Source of the DNA: Foliimonas ilicis
GTDB lineage: Bacteria > Pseudomonadota > Alphaproteobacteria > Rhizobiales > Rhizobiaceae
Direction: 5' to 3'
DNA length: 64,000 nt
NCBI RefSeq assembly: GCF_039939195.1
Contig: NZ_JBDUUH010000001.1
Location: forward strand, 186,001 to 250,000
The translations under genes were made by a program, and so were the position numbers. This document shows positions 44,743-52,998 of the stretch, in pieces. Each line of letters opens with the position of its first letter. The stretch's first letter is position 1. The notes under the pieces are model-generated. The model was not told the origin of the DNA. It worked only from the letters and a program-made list of their open reading frames with translations, and searched no databases.

Positions 44743-46146
44743 ATGGAAAATACCGCCAATCTTTCTCTCCCCTACATCATGCCTTCGCAGGCGCAGAAGC
44801 ATGTCACGCACAATGAGGCGCTACAGCTTCTCGATGCACTGGTTCATCTCTCGGTCGTCAGTAAGGACTTCACTTCCCCACCGCTCGAAGCGAGCGAGGG
44901 CAGCCGCTACATTCCGGCAGAGGGCGCGTCCGGCGCTTGGAGCGGCTGGCATGGTGCGATTGCCTACTATGCCGATGGCGGCTGGATGAGGCTTGCGCCC
45001 GTCAAAGGCTGGCAATGCTGGGTGGAAGACAAGACGCAACTGATCGTTTGGGACGGCACTGCCTGGCAAACTGCCAGCGGCGGCGATCAGGTCGAGTTCG
45101 GAATGCTCGGTGTTCAAACTTCTGCCGATCCGGTCAACCGCTTTGCGGTAAAGTCACAGTCGGCGCTGTTCAGCCACGACGAGACGGCCAATGGCAATGT
45201 GCATGTGAAGCTCAACAAGGCCAGTACGAGCAGCGAAAGCGCCGTATTGTTCCAGAACGACTGGTCGGCACGTGCCGCTGTCGGCTGTTTTCCAGACGAT
45301 CACTTTCAGATCAAGGTTTCACCAGACGGAGCGAACTGGAAGAGCGCACTCGACATACAACCTTCCAGCGCCGATATCGGCATCGGAACCGACACACCGC
45401 AAGGTAGGGTGCATGTAACGAGCGACAGCTACTGTTCCATAGTCGTATCAAATGGCAATGCGGATAATGTTGCGAAGGGCGGCATGGTGTGCGGCGCGCG
45501 CTACAAGCTCACGAACAACCCCTTCGTGTGTTTCGGTTCCTGGGATGTCGGGCCATCCGGGCAACGCGATGTCTTTTTCGGTGGCGGCGGATGGGATTTG
45601 CCTGACGCGACCCGTCTGCAATTCTTCACGGCTCCGACCAATGTCGAGCAGAATAACACAGGTCTGCTGCGCATGGTTGTCACGGCGGCGGGCAATGTCG
45701 GCATCGGCACGGCAGCACCTACCGCGCGCCTGCAAGTGGCTGGAAGCCTTTCTAAAACCTCCGGATCATTCGACATCCCGCATCCAGATCCGGAACTCAA
45801 CGCCACGCACCGGCTGCGGCACTGCTTTGTCGAAGCGCCTACACGCGGCGAGAATATCTACCGATTTACCGTGAACGCCGATGGGGCCGGAACCGTGAGG
45901 CTTCCGCTGCCGGATTATTGGAGGCATCTCAATGAGAACCCGCAAATATGGGTTTGCGCGGACGGGCATTTCGGTCGCGCTTATGGCGTGGTGAACGATG
46001 ATGAAAGCGGCCTCGTCATCACCTGCGAAACCACCGGATCATACAATGTACTTTTGATCGGCACCCGAAAAGATGAACTCGCGCGTGACTATTTCGATCC
46101 GCTTGGCGTCGAATACGAAACGGCTCAGGCGGAAGAGCCCTCGTAG
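44743..46146 (+). CDS. DUF2793 tail-fibre-like protein (orphan)
   Basis: A 467-residue protein starting with DUF2793 (TANLSLPYIMPSQAQKHVTH then NEALQLLDALVHLSV). The middle has repeated phage-tail-fibre modules ADIGIGTDTPQGRVHVTSD and GNVGIGTAAPTARLQVAGS. The C-terminal part (RHCFVEAPTRGENIYRFTVN through NVLLIGTRKDE) resembles the trimeric fibre-end domain seen in many phage-derived proteins. DUF2793 proteins occur in prophages and in gene-transfer-agent-associated loci of alphaproteobacteria. No head, portal or tail gene is nearby. It is convergent with the FlaA1/CapD-type gene, with only two bases between stop codons. Function is inferred. Confidence 0.8.
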   Translation: MENTANLSLPYIMPSQAQKHVTHNEALQLLDALVHLSVVSKDFTSPPLEASEGSRYIPAEGASGAWSGWHGAIAYYADGGWMRLAPVKGWQCWVEDKTQLIVWDGTAWQTASGGDQVEFGMLGVQTSADPVNRFAVKSQSALFSHDETANGNVHVKLNKASTSSESAVLFQNDWSARAAVGCFPDDHFQIKVSPDGANWKSALDIQPSSADIGIGTDTPQGRVHVTSDSYCSIVVSNGNADNVAKGGMVCGARYKLTNNPFVCFGSWDVGPSGQRDVFFGGGGWDLPDATRLQFFTAPTNVEQNNTGLLRMVVTAAGNVGIGTAAPTARLQVAGSLSKTSGSFDIPHPDPELNATHRLRHCFVEAPTRGENIYRFTVNADGAGTVRLPLPDYWRHLNENPQIWVCADGHFGRAYGVVNDDESGLVITCETTGSYNVLLIGTRKDELARDYFDPLGVEYETAQAEEPS

Positions 46147-46148
46147 CG

Positions 46149-48092
46149 CTATTCGCCAGCGACTTCCGAGGGAGCCTTCGGGGCGGGTTTTCCGCTCGCC
46201 TCGCGCTTGTATTCGGGGACGATGTGCGAGAGCAACTCGACCGCGCGCGTGGCATCCTCGCGGTCGGCAGCCGCGCGCAGGCCTTCGAGTGTGCGGACCA
46301 GAAGCGCATTGTCGATGACGCGCGGAGACGCAATCACATAACCCTCATCCGTCTTTCCACCCTGTACTTCGGATGGATCGAAAAGCTCCTCGTAAAGCTT
46401 TTCACCTGGCCTAAGACCGGTAAAGGCAATGTCAATGTCGATATGAGGCTTGAGGCCTGCGAGCAGGATCATCCGCTCGGCCAGATCGACGATGCGGACC
46501 GGATCGCCCATATCCAGCACCATGATACGCCCGCGCTCGGTGTGACGCGCCAGTGCGCGCGCCGATGCGTGAAGCACAAGGCGTACAGCTTCGGGAATCG
46601 TCATGAAATAACGCACAATATGCGGATGCGTGACCGTGACCGGACCGCCTGCTGCGATCTGTTCCTGAAAGCGCGGCACGACCGAACCATTGGAGCCCAA
46701 AACATTGCCGAAACGCACGGTCTTGAAGCGTGTAACGGCGGAGGTCATATCCAGAGACTGGCAGTAGGCTTCCGCAGCGCGCTTCGTCGCGCCCATCACA
46801 TTGGTCGGATTGACCGCCTTGTCGGTGGAGATCATCACGAAGGTCGAAGTCTTGTTGGCTAGCGCCGCATCGGCGACATTCTTCGTGCCGAGAATATTGG
46901 TCTTGATACCCTCGACGGGGTTTTCCTCGACTAGCGGCACGTGTTTCAGCGCGGCGGCGTGGAAAACCACCTGGGGTTTGAATTCCTCGAACAGATGCCC
47001 GATGCGAACCGTATCGCGCACATTCACAATGCGCGTGACGATCTGCAATTGCGGATGGTTCTCGCGCAGTTCCTTGTCCAGCATATAGATGTGAAACTCG
47101 GAACTGTCGGTAATGATGAGTTGCTTCGGGTTGAAGGCTGCAACCTGCCGGCACAACTCCGAACCGATGGAGCCGCCTGCACCCGTCGCCAGAACCACTT
47201 TCCCGTGAACCAGACGCGCGACACCTTCGATATCGGCATGGACTTCCGGCCGTCCGAGAAGATCGCCGATCTCGATCGGCTTGGGTTCGAACAGCGAATT
47301 GCTGGTGATCGAGGTCGTCTCGGTGATGTCCGGCAGACGCGTGACCTTGAGGCCGACCGAGTTCGCGCGCTCGACGATCTCGCTGAGCTTCTGACGATCG
47401 GGGCTGCTGATCGCAACGACGAGTTCCGTGACTTTGATGCGACGTGACGTAAATCGCTTCACCAGCGCGCCGAGCTTCGAAAGATCCCCCAGAACCGGAA
47501 CACCCTGCAACGAGCGGGTCATGCTTTTTCTGTCATCGACGATGCCGACAACGACGATTTCGCCGCGAGATCGCTGTGTCGTTCTCAGGAAGCCTTCTGC
47601 TTCGTTGGTAACGCCATAGACGAGTACATAGCGTCCGGCACCGGGCCGCACCTTGCGCAAGCCAAGCACCGAGAATCCGATACCATCCATGAACAGGCGG
47701 TAGATCAGGCGTGAGCCTGCGAGACCTGTGATCATGAAAATCGTGGTTAGGACAGGAACGCTTCGCGGAATATTCTGACCGCGTGAAACAAGGAAAGCGG
47801 CAACAGTGTAGATGACAACAGCGACGATCGATGCCTTTATCAGGTCGATCAGTTCGGGGATCGAGACAAACCGCCAAGACCCGCGCATGACGGAAAACCA
47901 ATAGAAGCAAACCAGCGCGATAACGGAGAATGCAGCGGCTTTTTCTTCAAGGCCCGGCACATAATATGCTCTCGGCACCCCGTAGATCGTCACATAAGCG
48001 AGATAGAAAGATAGGGTAGCGACCGCCACGTCGTAACAGACCGACATAAAGCGCAAAATGTACGATCGTCCCCCGTCTATAGCACGCCGCAT
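46149..48092 (-). CDS. Membrane-anchored nucleotide-sugar dehydratase/epimerase (FlaA1/CapD/WbpM-like)
   Basis: A 647-residue protein from ATG 48092 (MRRAIDGGRSYILRFMSV). Four N-terminal helices precede a CoA-binding-like domain and a C-terminal SDR domain with the NAD motif VLATGAGGSIGSELCRQV, the family VFHAAALKHVPLVE and STDKAVNPTNVMGATKRAAE. In this subfamily the usual YxxxK tyrosine is replaced in the MGATKRAAE motif, and 4,6-dehydratase activity on UDP-GlcNAc-type sugars is typical. It probably makes precursors for LPS O-antigen or another surface polysaccharide. No glycosyltransferase cluster adjoins it. Confidence 0.9.
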   Translation of the reverse strand: MRRAIDGGRSYILRFMSVCYDVAVATLSFYLAYVTIYGVPRAYYVPGLEEKAAAFSVIALVCFYWFSVMRGSWRFVSIPELIDLIKASIVAVVIYTVAAFLVSRGQNIPRSVPVLTTIFMITGLAGSRLIYRLFMDGIGFSVLGLRKVRPGAGRYVLVYGVTNEAEGFLRTTQRSRGEIVVVGIVDDRKSMTRSLQGVPVLGDLSKLGALVKRFTSRRIKVTELVVAISSPDRQKLSEIVERANSVGLKVTRLPDITETTSITSNSLFEPKPIEIGDLLGRPEVHADIEGVARLVHGKVVLATGAGGSIGSELCRQVAAFNPKQLIITDSSEFHIYMLDKELRENHPQLQIVTRIVNVRDTVRIGHLFEEFKPQVVFHAAALKHVPLVEENPVEGIKTNILGTKNVADAALANKTSTFVMISTDKAVNPTNVMGATKRAAEAYCQSLDMTSAVTRFKTVRFGNVLGSNGSVVPRFQEQIAAGGPVTVTHPHIVRYFMTIPEAVRLVLHASARALARHTERGRIMVLDMGDPVRIVDLAERMILLAGLKPHIDIDIAFTGLRPGEKLYEELFDPSEVQGGKTDEGYVIASPRVIDNALLVRTLEGLRAAADREDATRAVELLSHIVPEYKREASGKPAPKAPSEVAGE

Positions 48093-48350
48093 ATGCAAAA
48101 ATCCCAATTCTGGCGCCTAAAATGAAGGGAGGCCACATAGTTGGCCATGGCCGAATTGTCTCCCTTTTCGGTGAATAAGGCGTGAACCGGTCTAAATCAA
48201 GGCTTGGAGCGAAATGGGGTGGGCGATGTCTATGGCGAAGGCCCTGCAATAGCAGAAGGCGTTATTGCGCGCATTCAGTGCGATATAGCTGTTAAAACGG
48301 CTCATTTCTTTGCAAACGAGCAAGCCTATATCGACCGGGGCAATTACTGA

Positions 48351-48713
48351 CTAGTCGCAGACCACGCGAATGCGGCCGGTCGATGAGACTTCGTTGTGGC
48401 AGGCAAGTTTGCGTGCCTCTTCATCATTATCATTGCGGAAGGGCGCGCTGACTGCAGGCCGCATCACTCTAACCGCCGGTACGGTCCTTGGCTGACGCCT
48501 TGGCGCCGCGACAGTCGGGCTTGGCGGCGTGGTGGGGAAAGTCGCCTGGGCTGCGTTATAGGCCGGACCGCTCGCCTCGCGGCGCTTCATCAGCGATGGC
48601 AATTGCGGTTGCTGCATGACGATTGAGCCGTCAGACGTCTTCGTGCACCCGCTGACCGTGATGCAGGAAAAAAGCGCAGCAATCGAAAGCGGCAAAAGTT
48701 TCATCATATTCAA
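48351..48713 (-). CDS. Small predicted lipoprotein
   Basis: A 120-residue protein with a lipoprotein signal peptide (MKLLPLSIAALFSCITVSGC, lipobox VSGC; Cys near residue 23). A proline/arginine-rich, poorly conserved middle and a C-terminal segment RKLACHNEVSSTGRIRVVCD with two cysteines that could form a disulfide follow. I do not recognise the family. It stands alone, with about 260 bp upstream to the nucleotide-sugar enzyme start and its stop 80 bp from the reductase region. Confidence 0.7.
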   Translation of the reverse strand: MNMMKLLPLSIAALFSCITVSGCTKTSDGSIVMQQPQLPSLMKRREASGPAYNAAQATFPTTPPSPTVAAPRRQPRTVPAVRVMRPAVSAPFRNDNDEEARKLACHNEVSSTGRIRVVCD

Positions 48714-48793
48714 TTTATAGGGCCTGCCGGGTCAGCCGGAAAGTGGCCTGCGGGCCACACCCAGGGATCATTTTCAATTTCGGATCGGAATAG

Positions 48794-50038
48794 CTAGACG
48801 GCTGGTTTCGCCTGCCATTCGGCCAGGGCCTGCTTCAACCCGTCACTGCCTGCCGCGACAAGGTCCCGCGATGGCAAAAAGCCCACCTGCATCATCTTGC
48901 GCCCAAGCATGTGATCGGTCGGCCGGTTGACGGATTCGATCGCGATCAGACGGTCGCCCGCATAGTGAAACACGGAGAATTTGTTGTCCACCGCATCGCC
49001 GGTAACGACATGACTGTCGCCGCCGGAAGCCAGCCCGACCATTTGCAATTTCATATCGCCAATATCGGACCAGAACCACGGCACGCTGTCATAAGAAGCT
49101 GCGTGACCGACGATGGTGCGCGCCGCAAGCCGGGCCTGATCGGTGGCATTCTGTACCGACTCCAGGCGCACATCCTGACCGGTGAACCAATGCCGGTAAT
49201 TTGCAACATCGCCGATCGACAGGATGCCCGCCTGCGACGTACGCATCTGCCCATCCACCTTGATGCCGTTACCGGTATTCAGACCTGCCTGTTCGGCCAG
49301 TTCGACATTGGGAACGACGCCGATGCCGACCACCACCATGCCCGCCGGCAATTTTTCGCCCGTAGAAAGCAGGACGCCGGAAACGTGAATGCCGTTGCCT
49401 TCCAGAAAATCGACCGTCGTGTCGAGCAGAATGCGGACGCCCAATCCCTCGAGACGCTGATGGACATGGCTCGAAATGACCGGTGCCACCGCGCGTCCTA
49501 GCAACCGGTTCTGGGCTTCTACGACCGTTACACGTCGCCCGGCAATGCGCAGCGTGGCCGCGATTTCCAGACCTATGAAGCCGCCGCCCAGAATGACGAC
49601 ATCTTCGGTCTTCCCGCTCAATTCGCGAATTGTACGCGCGTCGGAAAGCGAGCGCAGAGATACCACGCCATCCAGTTTCGCGCCTTCCACTGGCAGGATT
49701 CGCGGGCGCGAGCCGGTTGCCAGTACCAGATGGTCGAAGGGAATTGTGCTGCCGCCTGCAAGCTCGAGACGCTTGGCCTGCGTATCGATCCGTTCGACGC
49801 GCTCGCCGAGCCGCAGGTCGATTGCATTGCCGGTGTAAAATACATCGCCGCGCAGCAATTGCGGCTTGGCTTCTACATCCTTGATGAAGGCTTTGGAAAG
49901 CGGCGGCTTGTGATAGGGCGCATCCGCCTCGTCGCCGACGAGAATGACGGGACCTTCATAACCCTCTTCGCGCAGGCTGGCCGCGACCTGCACACCGGCA
50001 TGACCGCTTCCGACAATTACAACACCATTTTCATTCAT
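48794..50038 (-). CDS. FAD-dependent ferredoxin/rubredoxin reductase
   Basis: A 414-residue oxidoreductase from ATG 50038 (MNENGVVIVGSGHAGVQVA). The frame is open another 37 codons upstream without family resemblance. The FAD dinucleotide motif VVIVGSGHAGVQVA and the NAD motif VVILGGGFIGLEIAATL are both present, with the family's GDEADAPYHKPPLSK and ATGSRPR, and a C-terminal reductase domain. It resembles putidaredoxin/rhodocoxin reductases that pass electrons from NAD(P)H to a small Fe-S protein. It is divergent from the imelysin-bfd-bfr array, where Bfd is a [2Fe-2S] ferredoxin, so a pairing with Bfd is attractive but unproven. An Irr-like box lies in the shared 515-bp region. Confidence 0.9.
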   Translation of the reverse strand: MNENGVVIVGSGHAGVQVAASLREEGYEGPVILVGDEADAPYHKPPLSKAFIKDVEAKPQLLRGDVFYTGNAIDLRLGERVERIDTQAKRLELAGGSTIPFDHLVLATGSRPRILPVEGAKLDGVVSLRSLSDARTIRELSGKTEDVVILGGGFIGLEIAATLRIAGRRVTVVEAQNRLLGRAVAPVISSHVHQRLEGLGVRILLDTTVDFLEGNGIHVSGVLLSTGEKLPAGMVVVGIGVVPNVELAEQAGLNTGNGIKVDGQMRTSQAGILSIGDVANYRHWFTGQDVRLESVQNATDQARLAARTIVGHAASYDSVPWFWSDIGDMKLQMVGLASGGDSHVVTGDAVDNKFSVFHYAGDRLIAIESVNRPTDHMLGRKMMQVGFLPSRDLVAAGSDGLKQALAEWQAKPAV

Positions 50039-50181
50039 ATCGACGACCCGGAAGGCGCGGCGCGATAGGCCGCCAAAATCAGCGTCACGGCGTCGCACCC
50101 CAAACCACACCTTGTCAAGCGCGTCACGGCGCTCGCGCAAAAAAGGCAATATTCTGTGGCACTTAAAGTTGATAGCGGTAG

Positions 50182-50198
50182 TTTAGAATAGTTCTAAG
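50182..50198. promoter_or_regulatory. Irr-type iron-control element (perfect palindrome)
   Basis: TTTAGAATAGTTCTAAG contains TTAGAA-TAG-TTCTAA, a perfect inverted repeat with a three-base centre. It matches the iron-control-element form bound by Irr in Hyphomicrobiales. It lies between the ferredoxin reductase and imelysin genes, about 145 bp before the former start and 355 bp before the latter, so it could regulate either or both. Confidence 0.75.
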
Positions 50199-50232
50199 CT
50201 ATTGATTTTAAGTCGGTTTCCAAGCCTCACCA

Positions 50233-50261
50233 TTGACTTATTCATGATCTCTGGCTTTATG
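50233..50261 (+). promoter_or_regulatory. Candidate promoter of the imelysin-bfd-bfr array
   Basis: TTGACT, a 17-base spacer and TTTATG on the plus strand, about 35 bp downstream of the Irr-like box. The -35 and spacing are good and the -10 is weak. Confidence 0.38.
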
Positions 50262-50553
50262 AGGCCGTGCTCATGAAGCACGTGCCTTTGATGTCTGGGC
50301 CTTGAACCCTTTCGATTGGAGGATGGTGGTGTCCTTTTGTGCTTCGCCGCGCAGTTGCGCGCGTTTCCTTGCGGTCGACAAGCGACCTTTCCGATCAGGT
50401 GCCTTGGCGCGCCTGTTCGCATCCCATTTCCTTCACACGCCGTTCATTCCCAGGACTTCTTCAAGGCCGGACGAATCCCCGTTTTCCGTCGCGCCGGAAG
50501 CGGTCGATGGCAGTTCCAATCGCGCGGCCAGAACGGCCTGTTAGGAGACATTC

Positions 50554-51858
50554 ATGAAGTCGATGGTTCTGACACCTTATGCGAGAAGCAGACTGGCAGC
50601 AGTTGCGGCAACCGTCGTGTTGACTGCGGCGGTCTTCGTGCTTCCTGCAAAAGCGGAAACCGACACCAAGGCCGTCATCAAGAATTACGCCGACATCGCA
50701 TTGGCGAAATACGAGGATTCGCTCACCACCGCGAAAGCGCTGGATGAGGCCGTGCATGCGCTGATCGACAAGCCTTCGGAAGAGGCGCTTACCAAGGCAC
50801 GCGATGCCTGGAAGGCAGCGCGCATCCCCTATCAGCAGACGGAAGTCTACCGTTTCGGCAATTCGATCGTCGACGATTGGGAAGGCCGCGTGAATGCATG
50901 GCCGCTCGACGAAGGCCTGATCGACTATGTCGACAAGGGCTACGGCACCGAATCCGACGAAAACACGCTCTACACGGCCAATGTGATTGCCAACAAATCC
51001 ATCGAGATTAATGGCGAGACGGTCGATGCTACCAACATCACGCCTGAGTTCCTGTCCGGCACGCTGCAGGAAGCAGGCGACATCGAAGCCAATGTCGCCA
51101 CCGGCTATCACGCAATCGAGTTTCTGCTCTGGGGTCAGGATCTGAACGGCACCGGGCCGGGTGCCGGCAACCGTCCTTACACCGACTACGACACAGCAAA
51201 CTGCACCGGCGGCAATTGCGACCGCCGCGGCCAGTATCTTGCTGCTGCCGCCGACCTTCTCGTGGCCGATCTGGAAGAAATGGTCGGCAATTGGAAAGAG
51301 GATGGCGAAGCGCGCAAGGCACTGTTCGAACAAGACGGCAATGCAGCGATCTCGACCATCCTGACCGGCATGGGCTCGCTTTCCTATGGCGAACTTGCCG
51401 GCGAGCGTATGAAGCTCGGCCTTCTGCTTCACGATCCGGAAGAAGAGCATGACTGCTTTTCCGACAATACCCATATCTCGCATCTCTACGACGCGATCGG
51501 CATCCGCAATGCCTACAAAGGCAGCTACAAGCGGGTAGACGGATCGGTTGTCGAAGGTGCTTCCGTTGCCGATCTGGTGAAGGCGGCAGCGCCCGATCTG
51601 GACAAGGAACTGTCGGCCAAGCTCGATGTGACCGTCGAGAAAATGGAAGCCATCGCCAAGCGTGCGGAAGGCGGCGAGGCCTACGACCAGCAGATCGGCG
51701 AAGGCAATACCGATGGCAATGCAGCCGTGCAGGCGGCAATCGATGCGCTTGTCGACCAGACCAAGTCGATCGAACGCGTGGTCGACGTGCTGAAGCTCGA
51801 CGCAATCGCCTTTGAAGGGTCGGACAGTCTCGATTCACCGGACAAGGTGTTCCAGTGA
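50554..51858 (+). CDS. Imelysin-family periplasmic iron-handling protein (IrpA-like)
   Basis: A 434-residue secreted protein with a signal peptide (cleavage after about residue 34, VLPAKA). The imelysin/EfeO GxHxxE metal motif is ATGYHAIEFLLWGQDLN near residue 190, and the family repeat ARDAWKAARIPYQQTEVYRFG is near residue 90. The conserved HDCFSDNTHISHLYD segment is near residue 308. Members are iron-regulated periplasmic or outer-membrane-associated proteins thought to bind or transport ferrous/ferric iron. It opens an array with bfd, bfr, a di-haem cytochrome, a second imelysin and a DUF1513 protein, downstream of an Irr-like box. Confidence 0.9.
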   Translation: MKSMVLTPYARSRLAAVAATVVLTAAVFVLPAKAETDTKAVIKNYADIALAKYEDSLTTAKALDEAVHALIDKPSEEALTKARDAWKAARIPYQQTEVYRFGNSIVDDWEGRVNAWPLDEGLIDYVDKGYGTESDENTLYTANVIANKSIEINGETVDATNITPEFLSGTLQEAGDIEANVATGYHAIEFLLWGQDLNGTGPGAGNRPYTDYDTANCTGGNCDRRGQYLAAAADLLVADLEEMVGNWKEDGEARKALFEQDGNAAISTILTGMGSLSYGELAGERMKLGLLLHDPEEEHDCFSDNTHISHLYDAIGIRNAYKGSYKRVDGSVVEGASVADLVKAAAPDLDKELSAKLDVTVEKMEAIAKRAEGGEAYDQQIGEGNTDGNAAVQAAIDALVDQTKSIERVVDVLKLDAIAFEGSDSLDSPDKVFQ

Positions 51859-51888
51859 GCCGTGCCGGCCAAACTATCGCGTTTTCAC

Positions 51889-51922
51889 GCATGATCCGTT
51901 GCGAAATCTTTCGGGATCATGC
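51889..51922. repeat. GCATGATCC palindrome between imelysin and bfd
   Basis: GCATGATCC and GGATCATGC arms around a 16-base centre. This GCATGATCC palindrome type is widespread in intergenic regions of Hyphomicrobiales. It could modulate read-through from the imelysin gene to bfd. No T-run follows. Confidence 0.55.
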
Positions 51923-51975
51923 CCCAGCCAAGCGGCGCATAGAGTTCGCGTCGCCAGCCAAAAACAGAGTCTTTC

Positions 51976-52287
51976 ATGCTGGTATGTCACTGTAACCTGA
52001 TTACCGAAAGGGAGATCGAGGACACGATTATCGGGCTGCTGGAGCAGGACCCGTGGCAGCTTATCGTGCCCGCGAAGATTTATCACACGATGCAAAAGCG
52101 CGGTCGCTGTTGCGGCTGCTTCCCAAATGTGGTGGAAACGATCATTCGGGTAACCGAAAACTACCATCTCCGCTCGGAGGCGAGCGGGATGGATATCGTT
52201 TCACACCTGGACCGCGTCAGAGGATTGCGGGACCAATTTGGGAGCAGAAGCCATGAAAGGCGAACCACGGGTCATCGAGCGGCTTAA
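51976..52287 (+). CDS. bfd: Bacterioferritin-associated ferredoxin
   Basis: A 103-residue protein starting MLVCHCNLITEREIEDTI, with the [2Fe-2S] ligands C4 and C6 and a second pair in GRCCGCFPN (C45 and C48). Bfd docks on bacterioferritin and reduces its stored iron for release. It is about 40 residues longer than E. coli Bfd: the ligand spacing is longer, and a C-terminal tail overlaps the bfr start by 35 bases. The overlap suggests coupled synthesis of store and releasing partner. Confidence 0.92.
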   Translation: MLVCHCNLITEREIEDTIIGLLEQDPWQLIVPAKIYHTMQKRGRCCGCFPNVVETIIRVTENYHLRSEASGMDIVSHLDRVRGLRDQFGSRSHERRTTGHRAA

Positions 52288-52738
52288 CGAAGCTCTTTTT
52301 CTGGAGCTTGGAGCCGTCAACCAATACTGGCTGCATTACCGTCTGCTCGACGACTGGGGCTACACAAAACTCGCCAAGAAAGAGCGCGCGGAATCGATCG
52401 AGGAAATGCAGCACGCAGATCGCATCATCGAACGCATCATCTTTCTTGAAGGTCACCCGAACCTTCAGTCGGTCGCACCCCTGCGCATCGGCCAGAACGT
52501 CAAGGAAGTCCTCGAGTCCGATCTCGCGGGCGAATATGACGCGCGCACTTCCTACAAGAAATCACGCGAAATCTGCCAGGAACTGGGCGATTACGTCACG
52601 ATGAAAGTGTTCGAAGAACTTCTGCACGACGAAGAAGGCCATATCGACTTCCTCGAAACCCAGCTCGAATTGCTGGGCGCGATCGGTGAAGAAAAATACG
52701 GCCAGCTCAACGCCGCCTCCGCAAGCGAGGCCGAGTAG
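52253..52738 (+). CDS. bfr: Bacterioferritin
   Basis: A 161-residue haem-containing ferritin from ATG 52253, which is preceded by GGGAG. Every functional residue is present at the E. coli numbering: ferroxidase ligands Glu18, Glu51, His54, Glu94, Glu127 and His130, and the haem-binding Met52. It stores iron as a mineral in a 24-subunit shell in the cytoplasm. It follows and overlaps bfd. A TTG five codons upstream is less likely as the start. Confidence 0.97.
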   Translation: MKGEPRVIERLNEALFLELGAVNQYWLHYRLLDDWGYTKLAKKERAESIEEMQHADRIIERIIFLEGHPNLQSVAPLRIGQNVKEVLESDLAGEYDARTSYKKSREICQELGDYVTMKVFEELLHDEEGHIDFLETQLELLGAIGEEKYGQLNAASASEAE

Positions 52739-52750
52739 GACCAATGAAAT

Positions 52751-52778
52751 GCGGCGCGCCTTTCATCTGACGCGCCGC
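52751..52778. terminator. GC-rich hairpin after bfr
   Basis: GCGGCGCG and CGCGCCGC arms around 12 bases, 12 bp after the bfr stop. No T-run; it may attenuate transcription or protect the bfr transcript end. Confidence 0.42.
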
Positions 52779-52850
52779 GCGCTGCACGGCTTCATCTCGC
52801 ACATAAATCCGAGGCGTTCCCCGGAGAAGTTTGGTGATTTGCATGCATCC

Positions 52851-52998
52851 GCAAGTCCCCCCTCTCCGGTTTGCTGCGCAAACCACCTCTCCCCCACTTC
52901 GTGGGGGCGAGGAACGGCAGCTTCAGCGATTGGCGATTCCTCACCCCCGCCTGCGGGGGAGAGGTGGTTTGCGCAGCAAACCGGAGAGGGGGGCTTGC
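52851..52998. repeat. Inverted-repeat mosaic element carrying the di-haem cytochrome start
   Basis: Arms 52851-52912 and 52937-52998 are reverse complements with few mismatches: GCAAG at the left end pairs with CTTGC at the right, and CCCCCCTCT, GGTTTGCTGCGCAAACC and CTCCCCC with GGGGGCGAGGA recur in each. Each arm contains the GGTTTG-CTGC-GCAAACC hairpin. The outer CCCCCCTCT and inner CTCCCCC/GGGGG modules are shared with the element at 18191-18430, while the middle hairpin differs. The right-hand arm supplies GGAGAGGGGGG and the TTG start of the next gene. Confidence 0.85.

Larger units (their letters stand above)
50039..50553. other. 515-bp divergent intergenic region of the iron locus
   Basis: It holds the Irr-like palindrome at 50182-50198 and a candidate rightward promoter at 50233-50261. 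About 290 bp of transcribed leader to the imelysin start follow, with no convincing ORF; an 80-codon open frame at 50302-50544 has no family features and ordinary codon use for read-through. Pyrimidine-rich stretches are present. No tRNA was seen. A leader RNA or small RNA is possible but not supported. Confidence 0.5.

Noticed and set aside
50302..50544. 80-codon open frame in the iron-locus leader
   Set aside because: No ribosome-binding site or family resemblance, and many overlapping frames in the same region are also open.
52686..52994. N-terminal 103-codon extension of the di-haem cytochrome frame
   Set aside because: It translates the end of bfr, a hairpin and the palindromic repeat; it would bury the signal peptide in the interior.
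52851..52998. CRISPR-like or insertion-sequence end
   Set aside because: Only one palindromic pair, no regularly spaced spacers, no transposase or target duplication seen.
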